From Effrenium voratum (lineage: Eukaryota > Sar > Dinophyceae > Suessiales > Symbiodiniaceae), in NCBI GenBank assembly GCA_963377175.1, contig CAUJNA010003789.1:1-64000 (forward strand): 64,000 nt of DNA, read 5' to 3'. A model generated the notes under the pieces. The model was given only the letters and a program-made list of their open reading frames with translations, had not been told where the DNA came from and made no database searches. Made by a program: the position numbers and the translations under genes. Of this stretch, positions 52,399-62,630 are shown one piece after another (within the stretch, counting starts at the first letter, position 1; every line of letters starts with the position of its first letter).

Positions 52399-53101
52399 TG
52401 GCAAGGAGCCCACAGAAATCCCAAGCGACAACGAGGAGGACGCAGAGATCCTCAACCAGCTCAAGGAGCAGCGGAACTTCCTGGACCCGCGCGCGCAGGC
52501 TTGGGCTGGGCCTGCACGCATGCCGCCAACCTATTTTTGGCCATTTTGCCAGCGACAGGAGAAACCAAAAGCGAAGACCAAGGCCAAAGCGAAAGGCAAA
52601 CCGAAGGCAGCGCCCAAGGAGAAGCCTGCCAAGGCCTACCCAGCTTTTGTAACGAGTTTGTGCCACGTGCGCGCTGTCTAGGAGCCAAAGAAGGCCCGCG
52701 AGCAGTTCGCTCGCCGCTACCGCCCCACGGGCAAGGAGGCAGGTGAGAAGTTTGATGGGCTGCGCGGCGCATGGCATGAGCCCCTTTGCTCATTTAGCGC
52801 AGCCATGCGTATCCCAGCACAAACCGCCCATACGTTTGTGGTTTTGGAATTTCCTGAAAGCCGCAAACTATAGGTGCGGGGTTCTTGGCAATCTGTGTTT
52901 GTGCTTAGGATCATCAAGCCAACCTTGACCGGGCGCTTCGGGGACTCGCAGGCTGGGCCGGCTGCCACACAACACGTACGGTTGCAGCATCCTGGCCAGT
53001 ACGCGTGGTGGGCCCATGCCTTCTGGAAGATCGAGGAGGGCGCAGCTGAGGATGTCGCTAGGCAGTGCGTAGAGCTTGCCCGTGCCTACATTAATCAGTG
53101 A
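52399..53101 (+). pseudogene. Exons of a dinoflagellate-type gene: Lys-rich and ARRYRP segments
   Basis: Exon 1 runs from an acceptor CGCCGCAG/T at 52398. It reads GKEPTEIPSDNEEDAEILNQ, then a Lys/Ala/Pro-rich part and PAKAYPAF. A stop at the end (52678-52680) is removed if the 33-base GT...AG piece 52650-52682 is skipped, joining EPKKAREQFARRYRPTG; 33 bases is very short for an intron. A donor GCAG/GTGAGA at 52742 and an acceptor CTTAG at 52908 join a last exon (IKPTLTGRFGDSQAG...FWKIEEGAAEDVARQC) ending at TGA 53099-53101, or continuing through a GC donor. I recall ARRYRP-type domains from repeated dinoflagellate genes. Function unknown. Confidence 0.5.
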
Positions 53102-53579
53102 TATCTGATCGAGCCAGCGAGTGATAAAACACTTGCGCAGCACGCCTCCACAGTTTGCATCTGCCCATGACACTCTCACATGTACTTCAGCTGTATGCCC
53201 GCCATTGTCCAGGTACAGCGCTCGGATGCCAACACGACGGCGCGGCGACCGGCAGCTCAACAAGTGCCGCCTCCCTGCCTCATCAGCCTGCGAAGCTTTT
53301 TGCACTTGAATGCTGCGCCGATTGCGATGGCTGGCGCATATATGCTTGGCAGCTGTTTTTGATTTGGGGGAACATGGCAGTCTTGAAGCTTCTCGTTTTT
53401 GCGCGCCACGCTCAGCTTGGCTTGCTTTGCTGTCTGCCCTGGCTTTGGCTGCCCAGGCTGCTGGTGGTGGAGGCGCATGCCTGCCGCCAGCTCATTTTGA
53501 GCATGGCGGCTTCCGGGGTCGATCCTGCTGTGCCTGATGCTGCCAGTGCCTCAGCTAGCTAGTCGCTTGCCAGGCTTCC
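53102..53579. other. Stretch without an assignable gene
   Basis: Possible introns. Frames on both strands are short and unrecognised. Splice-like CAG sites are frequent but I cannot choose among them. Confidence 0.35.
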
Positions 53580-54830
53580 CTGCTCAAACTGTGAACCGCC
53601 TCAGGGTCTGGAACACGGAGGCCCCGGTAACCCCCAAGTTCGATGCGGTGGACTTGTTTTCAGGATGCGGAAGCATCAAGGCAGCGGCTTTCTTTTCAGT
53701 CACTGCACGTCTCACCCCCTTGCGCCAGTTGCCAGGTGGGGCTCTTGTGCCACTCGATGAAAGTGGCGAGCCATGACCTGGAACTCCACTATGGCATGAA
53801 TATCTTGGGAAACAGCGGATTCTTGCAAACAATCGTCATCAAGCCGCGCCACAAATTCATGGCGGTTAATTGTAGCTAAGCTAGCTTGCGCACACGCGCC
53901 AGCAAATGCCTATACATGCGCGCGCACACACGCACACACGCGCGAATCCCGGCGCAAGGTTATTGTTTGCGGCGCCAGTTTGCAGCAGCTGGGTCTGGCT
54001 GAATCGATCAACAAGCAAGCGAAGTTGCCACCTCAGAGCTTGGGGTTCACTAAGAGTTGGTGCTGTTTGTGCTTGAGGCGCGACGGAGCCTTTGGGCTTG
54101 GTTTCGCTGCCATGCGTAGCTTCGGCTAATACGCTGGTTTGTCGGACCGCTTTGGGAAGGTTAGGGGTTTTTTCGCTGGCTACATTGACCTTGTGCGTTT
54201 CGAAATCGTTTCCTCCTTCATTGTTTGTTGCAGGACTATGTTGGCCATGGTGGTGGGCTGGTGGCTCAAATGCACGTGGATACTTGAGCAGCCAGGCTCA
54301 TCACTTATGATGCTTCATCCCCGGGCTGTTCAACTGCAATCCTTGATGGGGGTGTACCGCCTGAACCAGTTCTTGGGCAGTTTTGGGCACTGGTGCCCGA
54401 AGCTTTGCAGTTTCTGCAGCAACAAGTTCCTCAGTGCAATTGGTCTTGGTTTTCTTTTCAAATGAAGCTTCTTCAGTCCTTTACCCGTTATTGCCCGTGC
54501 GTGTTGAGGATTTGGGTTGGTGGCCTGTACCGCCCTTTCACGCGCGAGCGCCGGGAGATCACCAAAAAAAAGGCGCACGACCTTGGAGTTGCCCCTCCCA
54601 CCAAGAAGCACAACGGAAAGGTCTGTGGGTCCAAAACATTGCGCTCAACACAGAACCATGCCTGCATTATATATCACTTGGCCTACTTAGCTGTTTCAGT
54701 GCAAGCCATTGATTCGGTGTGAGTGCGCCTAGGGCTTACCCAGCTGACTTTGGGGCTGCGGTGGGACAGCTCGTCATTGAGCAGGGCAACAGTACTACGC
54801 CGCCCCCGGAACATGCGCTACGTTTGATGG
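53580..54830 (+). pseudogene. Exons of a dinoflagellate-type SAM-binding/EQP domain
   Basis: Exon-like pieces in order: FDAVDLFSGCGSIKA (53637-53681), a motif-I-like SAM-binding pattern; VASHDLELHYGMNILGNSGFLQ (about 53760-53830); MLAMVVGWWLKCTWILEQPGSSLM (from an acceptor GTTGCAG at about 54233), continuing MLHPRAVQLQSLMGVYRLNQ; ITKKKAHDLGVAPPTKKHNG (about 54558-54620); and AYPADFGAAVGQL (about 54735-54775). I recall the order LF(S/A)GCGSI, DI.nn.GFL, EQP.SS, AYPPGFG from a large, repeated dinoflagellate gene family of unknown function. Intervening bases carry GT/AG-like borders. Splicing cannot be settled from sequence alone. Confidence 0.45.
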
Positions 54831-56128
54831 CCCATGATGATTTGAAAACAGGGACACTTTCCTTGAATTATCTCAGCTGGACTTAGGCGACACCTGGGAA
54901 GATGCTCACTAGCAGCAAATAAACCGTCTTGGAACGTCAACACGTTAACAGTAATCTGTAAGGCGAACCTGTGGGAGCCCTTGATTTACCTGGCCAAGTC
55001 GAAGTTTGTGACGCCCCCTTCGGATGGCTGGAGGCATTGTTAGCTAGAGGCACTTGTTGCGCTGCTTCGCGCTTACCGCCCGCAGGCAACTCCTCTTCGA
55101 CCTGAAGCTCTTGAGCTAATTCGGCAATTTGCCGTGCCTTCGCATTGGCTCATGCTTGTGCGTGAACACATACGTGCATATAATTGAGCATTTGGGGTGC
55201 ACAGCATTGAACGTGGTAACACCAGAATCCAAGCCGCGTGCCGCATTTGCTACAAATTTGGAGTTTGGTAGCGTAGGCGTACTAGGTGTGAGAATTTGTA
55301 GCTCCAACAATCAACGCGTTTGTGCTATTTTTTGCTTCTGGGACGCAGGCCAATTTGGGTTTCTTGAGAAGAACCTGCGCAGGCAACTAGTTAGCGACCG
55401 CCGGCCAAACCTGGCCAAACTGGGACCCGGACGCCGCCCGGACGAAACCGGACGCCGTGATGATAAGTCTTTACTTGGCACCCGTACGCAAACCGGACGA
55501 AACCGGACGGACACATTTCTTGCAAATCGGCAATCGGTTTTTTCCCACGCTCGCATTAACTGCCTAGTGGCTCAGCAACATTTTGTTGCCTTTTTGGGTT
55601 TTGGCGCTACCTCATGGCTTCCAGCCAGTTGCAGGGACCTCAATATAGTCTTACACAGCAGCCACTTGTAACAGCCAAAACTTGTGCGCAAGGTCAAACG
55701 GAAGCTTCCTGAGCGCTATCGGGCACCTGGACCAGGATCTGGAGAAGCAGGCGCATAGTTCACTGCCACTAGTTGCAGTGCCATATAGTGCGTTTCAGGC
55801 TGCTACGTCAAACTGGCTCAGCCAAAAAGGAGTTTCAGGCCGAATTTCTGATAGATGTTTGTTTCGCTCTGTGCGTTCGTGTTAGGCTGCAGCCTTCAAG
55901 GAGTTGCCAGACAACCAGCTAGGCGCGTATATGTAAGGCATTTGTGCTACGCCACTCACGCGCACTGCAGATCTGGAGGCGGCGGCAGAGACACAGTTCC
56001 ATTGCGAAGTGTCTTGGAAACAAACTTTTTCAGGCTGGCGACCAACTCTAGGATTGAATCTGCACCCATTCAATCCTAGAGTACTACCAGCTTGAAACAT
56101 ATATTATTTGAGCTAGTTTCAACCTTCT
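54831..56128. other. Stretch without an assignable gene
   Basis: Probably intron-like or intergenic. A repeated ACCGGACG segment (ACCCGGACGCCGCCCGGACG near 55420-55510) and a perfect hairpin at 56045-56082 (ACTCTAGGATTGAAT/ATTCAATCCTAGAGT, 8-base loop CTGCACCC) are the notable features. Confidence 0.5.
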
Positions 56129-57163
56129 TTGAGTCTCACTACGCGTCGCCCTAAGGAAACCCTAGAGAACCTTCTTGAGAAGCAGCTCGACGCGGCCGCC
56201 TCTGCCCCAGGCTCCCCCTTCATCGATGATGTGCCCATACGTGCGACCAAGCCCTTCAAAAATCTAGCCGCAAAAAAATCCAAAGCCGCGCCGAAGAAAC
56301 CACTCAACGAACCAGCAACTGATGGCCTAGAGGAGGATGAGGAGGAAAACATGTTGTTGGAGCAACTTCGGAAACTGGACGAGGAGGAGCAGGCACTCAA
56401 CGCACGCTTGGCAAGAAAGCAACGCGTCAGAGAAGCGATAGCAGCTGCGGAGATGCGAAACGCAAAGCTTCGCCGCGGCCTAGCGCATGAGGACTTGAAC
56501 GCGGTTCTCAAAAATGCGCGCGCTACACCTACAAAGCAGGAAGTGGTGGTGGATTTGGAGGAGCAACGCACGCCGCCCGCCCAGCCGCCTGTGGCTAAGC
56601 CTGAGCTGGCCACACCAACTACAGCAGCTACCACGCCCGCAAGCACAGCCAGCTCCTGCCACTGCCCCACCGGGCCAGCCACTGGACCAGTCAACTTCGA
56701 GCCCAACCGCTTCGGGTTCTGGGGAGGCACGGCTCACGCAATAACTCAAATTACTTCTCGTCCAACCGAGGCAGACGTGCAGCCTACGCAAGCCGCGCTT
56801 AGCTCACTCCGTCGGTGCTGCACCAACCCCAACAGGGGCTCGTTTGAGATGATTTCCGCATGGAGGGCTGGGGGTGCTCAGAGGCAAGCCTTGCTGAAAA
56901 AGTGGATGTCTTGTCAACAGGATGTTGCTTCGGTTTCCCTGGAAATTATCATCAAGGAGATTCAATCAAAGCCTGACCCCCAGCTTCACAGTAGTCTCTT
57001 GAAACAATCTCATGCTAGCTCTTAGGTCTGAGGAGTTGAAAACGAATTGGATGAGCGAGGAAAAGGTTTTGCAGCTCTACTGCAACAACATCGCCAAAGC
57101 CGAAGCAGCCATGCGCGAGGCTAAATCTGCTGGGCGTGCCCTAGCCCAACTTTCCCAACTTTG
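56129..57163 (+). pseudogene. Charged coiled-coil protein piece, dinoflagellate type
   Basis: The open frame 56129-57025 (MSLTTRRPKETLENLLEKQL) has a Lys-rich N-part. A likely coiled coil follows (EENMLLEQLRKLDEEEQALN, ARLARKQRVREAIAAAEM), then a Thr/Pro/Ala linker and a helical domain with FEMISAWRAGGAQRQALLKK. A frame change or short intron near 57010 leads to LRSEELKTNWMSEEKVLQLY, ending at TGA near 57161-57163. The helical domain resembles a module I recall between the EQP-type and C-terminal modules of repeated dinoflagellate genes. Function unknown. Confidence 0.45.
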
Positions 57164-57660
57164 ATTTTTCCATCCAATGAACATGAAATGTTGCTTGAGT
57201 ATATGTTCTTTTTGGGGCCCTAGATTTTCTATTGGTGCTTGATGTTGCCAAATTGCTCGTGGTAATGATTTCATTTCCTGAACATTTTCCGGATAGAACA
57301 AAACAGTTGCCCTTGAAACGATTTGAGGTTGCAAGGCCGACCCCAACGTCTCATCCGCCTTTGTCTATAAACTGATTGTGGAGGATACTGAGACGGATAT
57401 CCACAAGCGTGCAGAAGAGTATAAGGCCAAAATCGTCCCTTTGGCGCAAGACCAACGCCCTGAAGCCAAAGCTCTTTTCTCTGAGTTGACTCTTGTAATG
57501 CATTTGGCCTAGCCGTGCATGTCACTGACCGAGCAAATTGAAAATCAGGAGGGGCGCCACACCAGCGCTCGCAGATGTGCCTCCGCAGCAAGGGGCTGTT
57601 CCTCCAGCCGGCGAAGGCCCTTCATGTTTGCCTTGAGCCAAATTGCGCAAACCCAGAGTT
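57164..57660. other. Stretch without an assignable gene
   Basis: Short frames only. It ends in a good polypyrimidine acceptor, GTTTTTTTCTCGCAG, at about 57657-57671. Confidence 0.4.
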
Positions 57661-57671
57661 TTTTTCTCGCA

Positions 57672-58105
57672 GGCGAGCCGAAAGCAAAGGCCAAAGCAAA
57701 GGCTAAGGCCAAAGGCAAGGGAACCAAGACCAAAAAAGACGCTGAGGGGAACCCTATCGCGGTGTGGGAGCTAAAGAAAATGAAAGCGAGCAACCTCAGC
57801 GCGCCTTTCCCGATCGTGCACCGCGGCGAGACCAAAAAATTGGCTGAAAAGGAAATCATCGCAAAGGCGGGCGAAACATGTATACTGTTAACTGTGGGGT
57901 CTTGCGCTCCAGCTTACGCGAAGGCGGGGGCCTACGCACGCATCGCAGTCAAGATCGCGGACTACGCAGCTGCCAAGGACGCGATGGACGAGTTGACCGC
58001 GGCAAAGAATGCTCTGGAGCAGTGCTGGAAGGCTTGGCCTATGTTTCTTTGTTTGCACGTGTTAGTGAATGCTACCCTGCAGCCAGGAAATGAAAGCCGT
58101 TTCTG
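57672..58105 (+). CDS. Lys/Ala-rich exon-like frame
   Basis: Directly after the acceptor: EPKAKAKAKAKAKGKGTKTK, then a globular-looking part (IAVWELKKMKASNLSAPFPI, KLAEKEIIAKAGETCILL) and a helical Ala-rich part (AAKDAMDELTAAKNALEQCW). The frame stays open upstream to 57519. Family not recognised. Confidence 0.4.
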
Positions 58106-58653
58106 ACGATGAGCCTGAACAAATTTGGGGGGACAAGGTTAAGGCTGGTTTTTCTTTTGCGGGAACGCTTGGGCAAAAACATTGTTGCAGGCTGTGGGGG
58201 AGGCATACCTACGCTTCAATCTTAAGGAGGACGCGTGCAGTGCGCTAGCATGTGCGCCAAAGCTGTGAGCAACGCCAGCGGGCCCGCTGCTAGCAAGTAG
58301 TTCTACATTGGTTTCAATCCCATTGTGAGATTGTCGGGTTGTACATGCCATGCAAAAAGCATGTCTTGGGGAATTGGCAAATTGCGATCGTAGATCCTGT
58401 AGCGTGAAGCCGGGAAGAAAACGCTTGCTGCGCTAGACCTGCGTCCCAAATTCTGGTTTTGGAGCATGCCGGGGGGGGGGGGGGTGCGATTTCATGGCAA
58501 GCCAAGGTGTTTTTTTTAGTGATCCTGAAAGAACAACTGCGCTCGCAGGTGCTAGATCTAGCAGCGGCCATGCTGATGCACCTGAAGATGATACGCCCGC
58601 GCCTCAAACGCATTTGTTTAGCTCGCTGACCCCTGGCCAGGCAACCGCCGCAA
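58106..58653. other. Stretch without an assignable gene
   Basis: Contains a G-run (58472-58485) and short unrecognised frames. Confidence 0.35.
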
Positions 58654-59145
58654 TTGAAGCCTAATCGCAGGGCAAAGAGAACTTTCACTCAGATCGAGAA
58701 AAAGAAGGAGAAGGACAAAACACGCGCGCCTGCAGTTGAACTACCTGAGTGGGCCCCCTTCAGCAACATAGAGCATCTTGCAGATACACCGGTTGCAAAA
58801 ACTGCTATGAAGGGATTCCAGCACAAGGGGGCCAGCGTGAAGTTTATGTCTGAGATGTGCCGCGCTGCTACCATGGAAGGGTCCCGGCGTCATCAAACAA
58901 ATGTTTTGGCGGGGGTTCGCTCTGAGCGTCGCTGGCACGGGCGACTGCGGCGTGACCTACCAGCTGTAACACTGCGGAAGTTGCATGTAGTGGTGAAAGG
59001 CAAACTGGTTTACAAGAAATTCAGCCCCTTCACTCAATTCAGCATTGCGTGCGGCACAAACTGGGTGTTTGGGTTTTGGGGATTAATGGCTCAGCACCAG
59101 GCCAAAGCTACTCAAAATGCTTTTACTTGGGGACACTTCAGCTGA
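58654..59145 (+). CDS. Basic exon-like frame, unrecognised
   Basis: 163 codons (MKPNRRAKRTFTQIEKKKEK). The best protein-like part is LPEWAPFSNIEHLADTPVAK and KGFQHKGASVKFMSEMCRAA, to about 58900. After GSRRHQTN the character changes and the rest may be intron. No domain recognised. Confidence 0.35.
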   Translation: MKPNRRAKRTFTQIEKKKEKDKTRAPAVELPEWAPFSNIEHLADTPVAKTAMKGFQHKGASVKFMSEMCRAATMEGSRRHQTNVLAGVRSERRWHGRLRRDLPAVTLRKLHVVVKGKLVYKKFSPFTQFSIACGTNWVFGFWGLMAQHQAKATQNAFTWGHFS

Positions 59146-60209
59146 AGAACGCGAGTTGCTACTTGGACTCAATACCATCAATCGGTAGCGTTTTTTTGCA
59201 TCGCCTTCAGGTTCAACCAGCGGCTCAACGAATCAGCCATGTACAACAACCGAGCAAAGCTAGGAGCCTCCTTACGGAACCGCGGCCGTTCTAGGCATTG
59301 TGTGTTGCAGGACCTTTTGATGTGCCCCTTCGCGTGCATGGCGATGAAGGCCCCTATTTCAAGAAAAGAAACCTTTTGGTGGTATCTGTCTCAACGCCGT
59401 GGAGCCACTCTGGGGAAGCTTAGCCGCAAGCTCCTTTTTACAAACTAAACACGCCAAAACCGCGTGGCCCAGGACACATTGTTGACCCGGCTTCCCCTAT
59501 GCAACTTGGCCGCTCGAGTTGTTTTGCGTGCGAGCAGGAAACAGTATCACGTCAATTAATGTCAAACAGATATACGCATTTTGCCTCGAGGCCTGGTTCC
59601 AGGCCACTTCTTGATCACCAGGCAGCTTCAAAAACGAAACAAGTGCCGGAGCACTGTGGATGAGATCATGGATATTTTGGTTGAAGATCTGAACACGCTG
59701 CTCCCTGGTTGGAAAGCACAATGAAAAACGCATTGCCGGGAAGCAAAGAATGGCTAGCTAAGGGAAATCAATGTTGATGGCCGAACTGTGCGTGGCAGAT
59801 ACTACGCTATCGGAGGGGACCTGAAGTGGCACCAGCAGGTGTTCCACTTGTCTGGTGCTAAGGGCTCCTTTACCTTGTTTTTCTTTGCAGAAAACATGTG
59901 ATCTGAGTTTCCGGCACTGGAAAGGGAACGGTGTGGCGAATGGAAACAGGACGGGGCGGCTGGGCGCGCGTAGCGCAATAATAGGAAACTAACTCACCAT
60001 ATCAAACAACGAATAGTGACCCGATTCGTTGTTTGATATCGCTAAAAACAAGCAATCTCCGTCTGACATGGAACTTGGTTGTGCTGAGTTAGCGTGTTAG
60101 TGATTTGCAGGATGTGCCACGCTTGCAAGCAACTTGTACGCACTAACCCTGTGAGCCAGAATTTGTTCCGGCTGCTCCGGGCTTAGGCTGGCAACTACGG
60201 CAGACCCGA
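59146..60209. other. Stretch without an assignable gene
   Basis: A perfect hairpin lies at 59999-60039 (ATATCAAACAACGAAT/ATTCGTTGTTTGATAT, 9-base loop). Frames are short. Confidence 0.45.
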
Positions 60210-61341
60210 GTGATGGCCTCACGCACTGTAGTGCTGGCTCCAACCATTACCTTAATCTGTTTGGCGACGCCGGCTGGCTCGGCAGTGAAGAAACAGATGC
60301 TGCCCCTATGGCTGGCACGTAAAAGCGATTTTGCACGCAAGCTACACAGCCCAACAACAACCAGAGCAAAACAAATAGCCAAGGAGTTCCGCGCGCTGCT
60401 GACCTGCTCCCGCACCTTTGTGACGCCGCTGCTCAAACTGCCGGACTTCTCAGTCGCAACAATATTTGATGACCTACTGCACGTCGCGCACCGCGGGTTT
60501 TCGCCTGACTTGCTGGCTTCAGCCTTGCTGGATGTTTTTGGCGGGGGCGATTCGGCTCTTCGCTGCGCCTTTGATATGGCGCACGCTTGGTCGCGTGCTG
60601 GCGGCCGTAAGTGCGAGCTGTCTTGCGACGAGTTTACGATTGGGGCGGATGAGGGCTACCCAACGCTCTACGCTAAGGGGCATGACTGCAAAGTTCTTGT
60701 GTTCTGGCTTGCCCCTTGGGCGCGCACTAAGCTCCCGCGAAAAACCCGCTTGCTTGAGCCTATCATTGAATGAATAAGGCTGAGATCCTTCCGGCTTGGC
60801 GTGCTAGTGGGAAACATCATGACCCTGAACATGCTGCTGTTCTCGACGTGCGCCTTTGATAGAATAGGTTAGGCGCCCGCACCATTAACTGCATATACGC
60901 AACTAGCTCAGGACGGTGCGGGCCCTGAAAACTTGCCTCAAGATCGTAGAAAACAATGGATTCTTCATCAGCGAATATGACATTGACAAGGGCATCAAGG
61001 CCAGCGCCAACTTCGTGCTTGGCTATAACTGGCTTGCCTACTCAGCGCACTGTGCTAGCATGCGGCGGTACAAACTGCGACCAAAGCCGCTGAGCTGTGT
61101 TTTGCTTGTCGTGTGACCCGCAGATCCAGCCGCCCGAGGCTGCACTTGTGGTTGCACCAGTGGCGCCGCCTGAAGCTTTGCCCTTTGAATTTAAAAGTCA
61201 ACAATTGCTTTGGCGATGAGGACTTTGTCCGGCGCATGTGTAATATAGCTTCCGGGTGTCATCACGTTGGCACTGGCACCAATGCAATGCGTAGATATTT
61301 GTGTACAGCGACATTGCATTGGATTGACGCATGGAGGTAAA
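60210..61341 (+). pseudogene. C-terminal exons of a dinoflagellate-type transposon-like gene
   Basis: Pieces in order: FDDLLHVAHRGFSPDLLASA and FDMAHAWSRAGGRKCELSCD, then YPTLYAKGHDCKVLVFWLA (60430-60720); VRALKTCLKIVENNGFFISE and LGYNWLAYSAHCASMRRYKL (60915-61080); and NCFGDEDFVRRMCNIASGCH to the TAA after IDAWR (61200-61341). I recall this order, ending with a DEDF motif, as the C-terminal part of very abundant dinoflagellate genes of unknown function. Introns with GT/AG borders are likely between the pieces. The end lies 148 bases inside the right terminus of the 19.3-kb insertion, which suits a gene carried by that element. Confidence 0.5.
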
Positions 61342-61496
61342 ATAAAACAGGCTTGCCGATTTAGCCTTTTGTCGACCCCTGGGGCCTAAACCGGAAAACA
61401 TGACACTGACGTGTTTTGCACATGTTTCTTTCGCGTTGACGTGTTTTTGGTCAAATGTCGGGGAAAAACGCAACAACTGAACCTCCAGGTTGATTG

Positions 61497-62500
61497 AGCG
61501 GAATGAGCCGCTGCCCCTGGACCAGCCGGACCGCAAGGCCACATCTTTCGTAACGAGCCACTTCTACTTGGACGATTTTGTGCAGTCCAGCGAGGACCCC
61601 AACCCCCGGCCCGCCCCTGCAGGCAATTCCCGAGGACGGCTTCCGCTCCCGCAGAGGCTACGGACGAGGATGTGCGCCTTCCGCGGAGGTACCAAGGGTA
61701 CGGCGGAACCCGCTTTGTTGAGGACGACCTGGCGGGAGACCCCGGCGCGCTGGCCAGCAACGGGCAGGGGCCGCCCTCCATCACGGACCGTCTGCGCAGC
61801 ATTGCAGACGGCGCTCAGGCGGCAGCGGACCTCATAGGCGCAGGGGCCGCGGGGCTCGCAGCCGCGCAGGCCTTCCGCTCTCAGCTGCCCCAGGGCGCGG
61901 CGGAGTACGTGCGCCTGAACGTGCTGCCCCGTCCGGGCCAGGCGCAGCCGCCTCCGCAGATCATAGGCTGGCCCAGCGACGTGGAGCGCCTCCTGGACGA
62001 GGCGGGGCAGCGCGCGCAGGAGGGTTGAGGGAGCGGCGGCGCAAGCGCAGGCCGTTGAGGAGACGGCGGCGGCGGGAGTTGGCGCGGCGGCAACGGCGGG
62101 GCTGGCGGCAGGCGCAGCCTACGGCCTCGCGCGCGGCACGGGCTGGGTGCTGGAGAACACGCTCTTCCGGCCCCAGCAGGGCAGCGAGGACGCGGCCGTG
62201 CAGGACGTCCGGTCCGCCAACAACATGAATGACGCCACTCAGCCTCAGCACTTCACGCTGCGCTCAGGCAGCAGCACTTCAGGCAGCCCCGCAAGCAGCC
62301 GCGCCTCCTCGCAGTCTGGCTTCCGCGTTCAGGCGCAGTCCAACCACACGCCGCGCCCCTTCTCCTGGGGCCTGAACCCCGTGGCCCTGCCCCAGTCCCA
62401 GAGCTCGCGGGCGAGCTCCAGTTCCGGGCAGTCACGCCGGAGCTTGCCTCCGCCCAGCTTTGACCAGCTGGCGCGAGACATTGAGGCCCTTGTGGGGGAG
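61497..62500 (+). pseudogene. Gly/Ala-rich protein, 3' part, copy C/D
   Basis: Resumes at ERNEPLPLDQPDRKATSF. Unlike copy A it keeps TSHFYLDDF in frame. Later parts match: YQGYGGTRFVEDDLAGDP and AAEYVRLNVLPRPG. A deletion of about 130 bases near 62030 removes most of the Ala/Gly-rich hydrophobic run. The C-terminal Ser-rich part (62147-62490) is open to FDQLARDIEAL, where the proper stop is lost. At least three frame breaks. Confidence 0.65.
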
Positions 62501-62542
62501 AGTTTATTTTGCACGGTTTTGCACTGTTTTGCGCCACAAAAC

Positions 62543-62587
62543 GCTATTCTTCTCGTCCGTACATCTATGTACGCGCTGGAAGAATAG
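62543..62587. promoter_or_regulatory. Class-I hairpin module before MCP, copy D
   Basis: GCTATTCTTCTCGTCCGTACAT and its partner ending GGAAGAATAG. One module here, against three in copy A. Confidence 0.65.
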
Positions 62588-62617
62588 TTTCCTTCGCCGT
62601 ACGAGTCAAAATGCGTG

Positions 62618-62625
62618 TATATAAA
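62618..62625 (+). promoter_or_regulatory. TATA-like element before MCP, copy D
   Basis: TATATAAACAAGC lies directly before ATG 62631, as in copy A. Confidence 0.5.
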
Positions 62626-62630
62626 CAAGC

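Larger units (their letters stand above)
42148..61489. mobile_element. 19.3-kb insertion with terminal inverted repeats
   Basis: The left end is CCTGGAGAGTCAGATTG (42148-42164). The right end, reversed, is CCTGGAGGTTCAGTTG (61474-61489). Both ends carry subterminal TTGACA/TGTCA-like motifs. The interrupted virus gene loses only about one base at the junction, with short filler (T on the left, TTGATT on the right); no target duplication is clear. Inside, plus-strand exon-like pieces resemble multi-exon gene families I recall from dinoflagellate genomes, the last ending 148 bases from the right terminus. Without the Copia element it would be about 12 kb. A large DNA transposon is the simplest reading; a translocation is the alternative. 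Confidence 0.6.
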
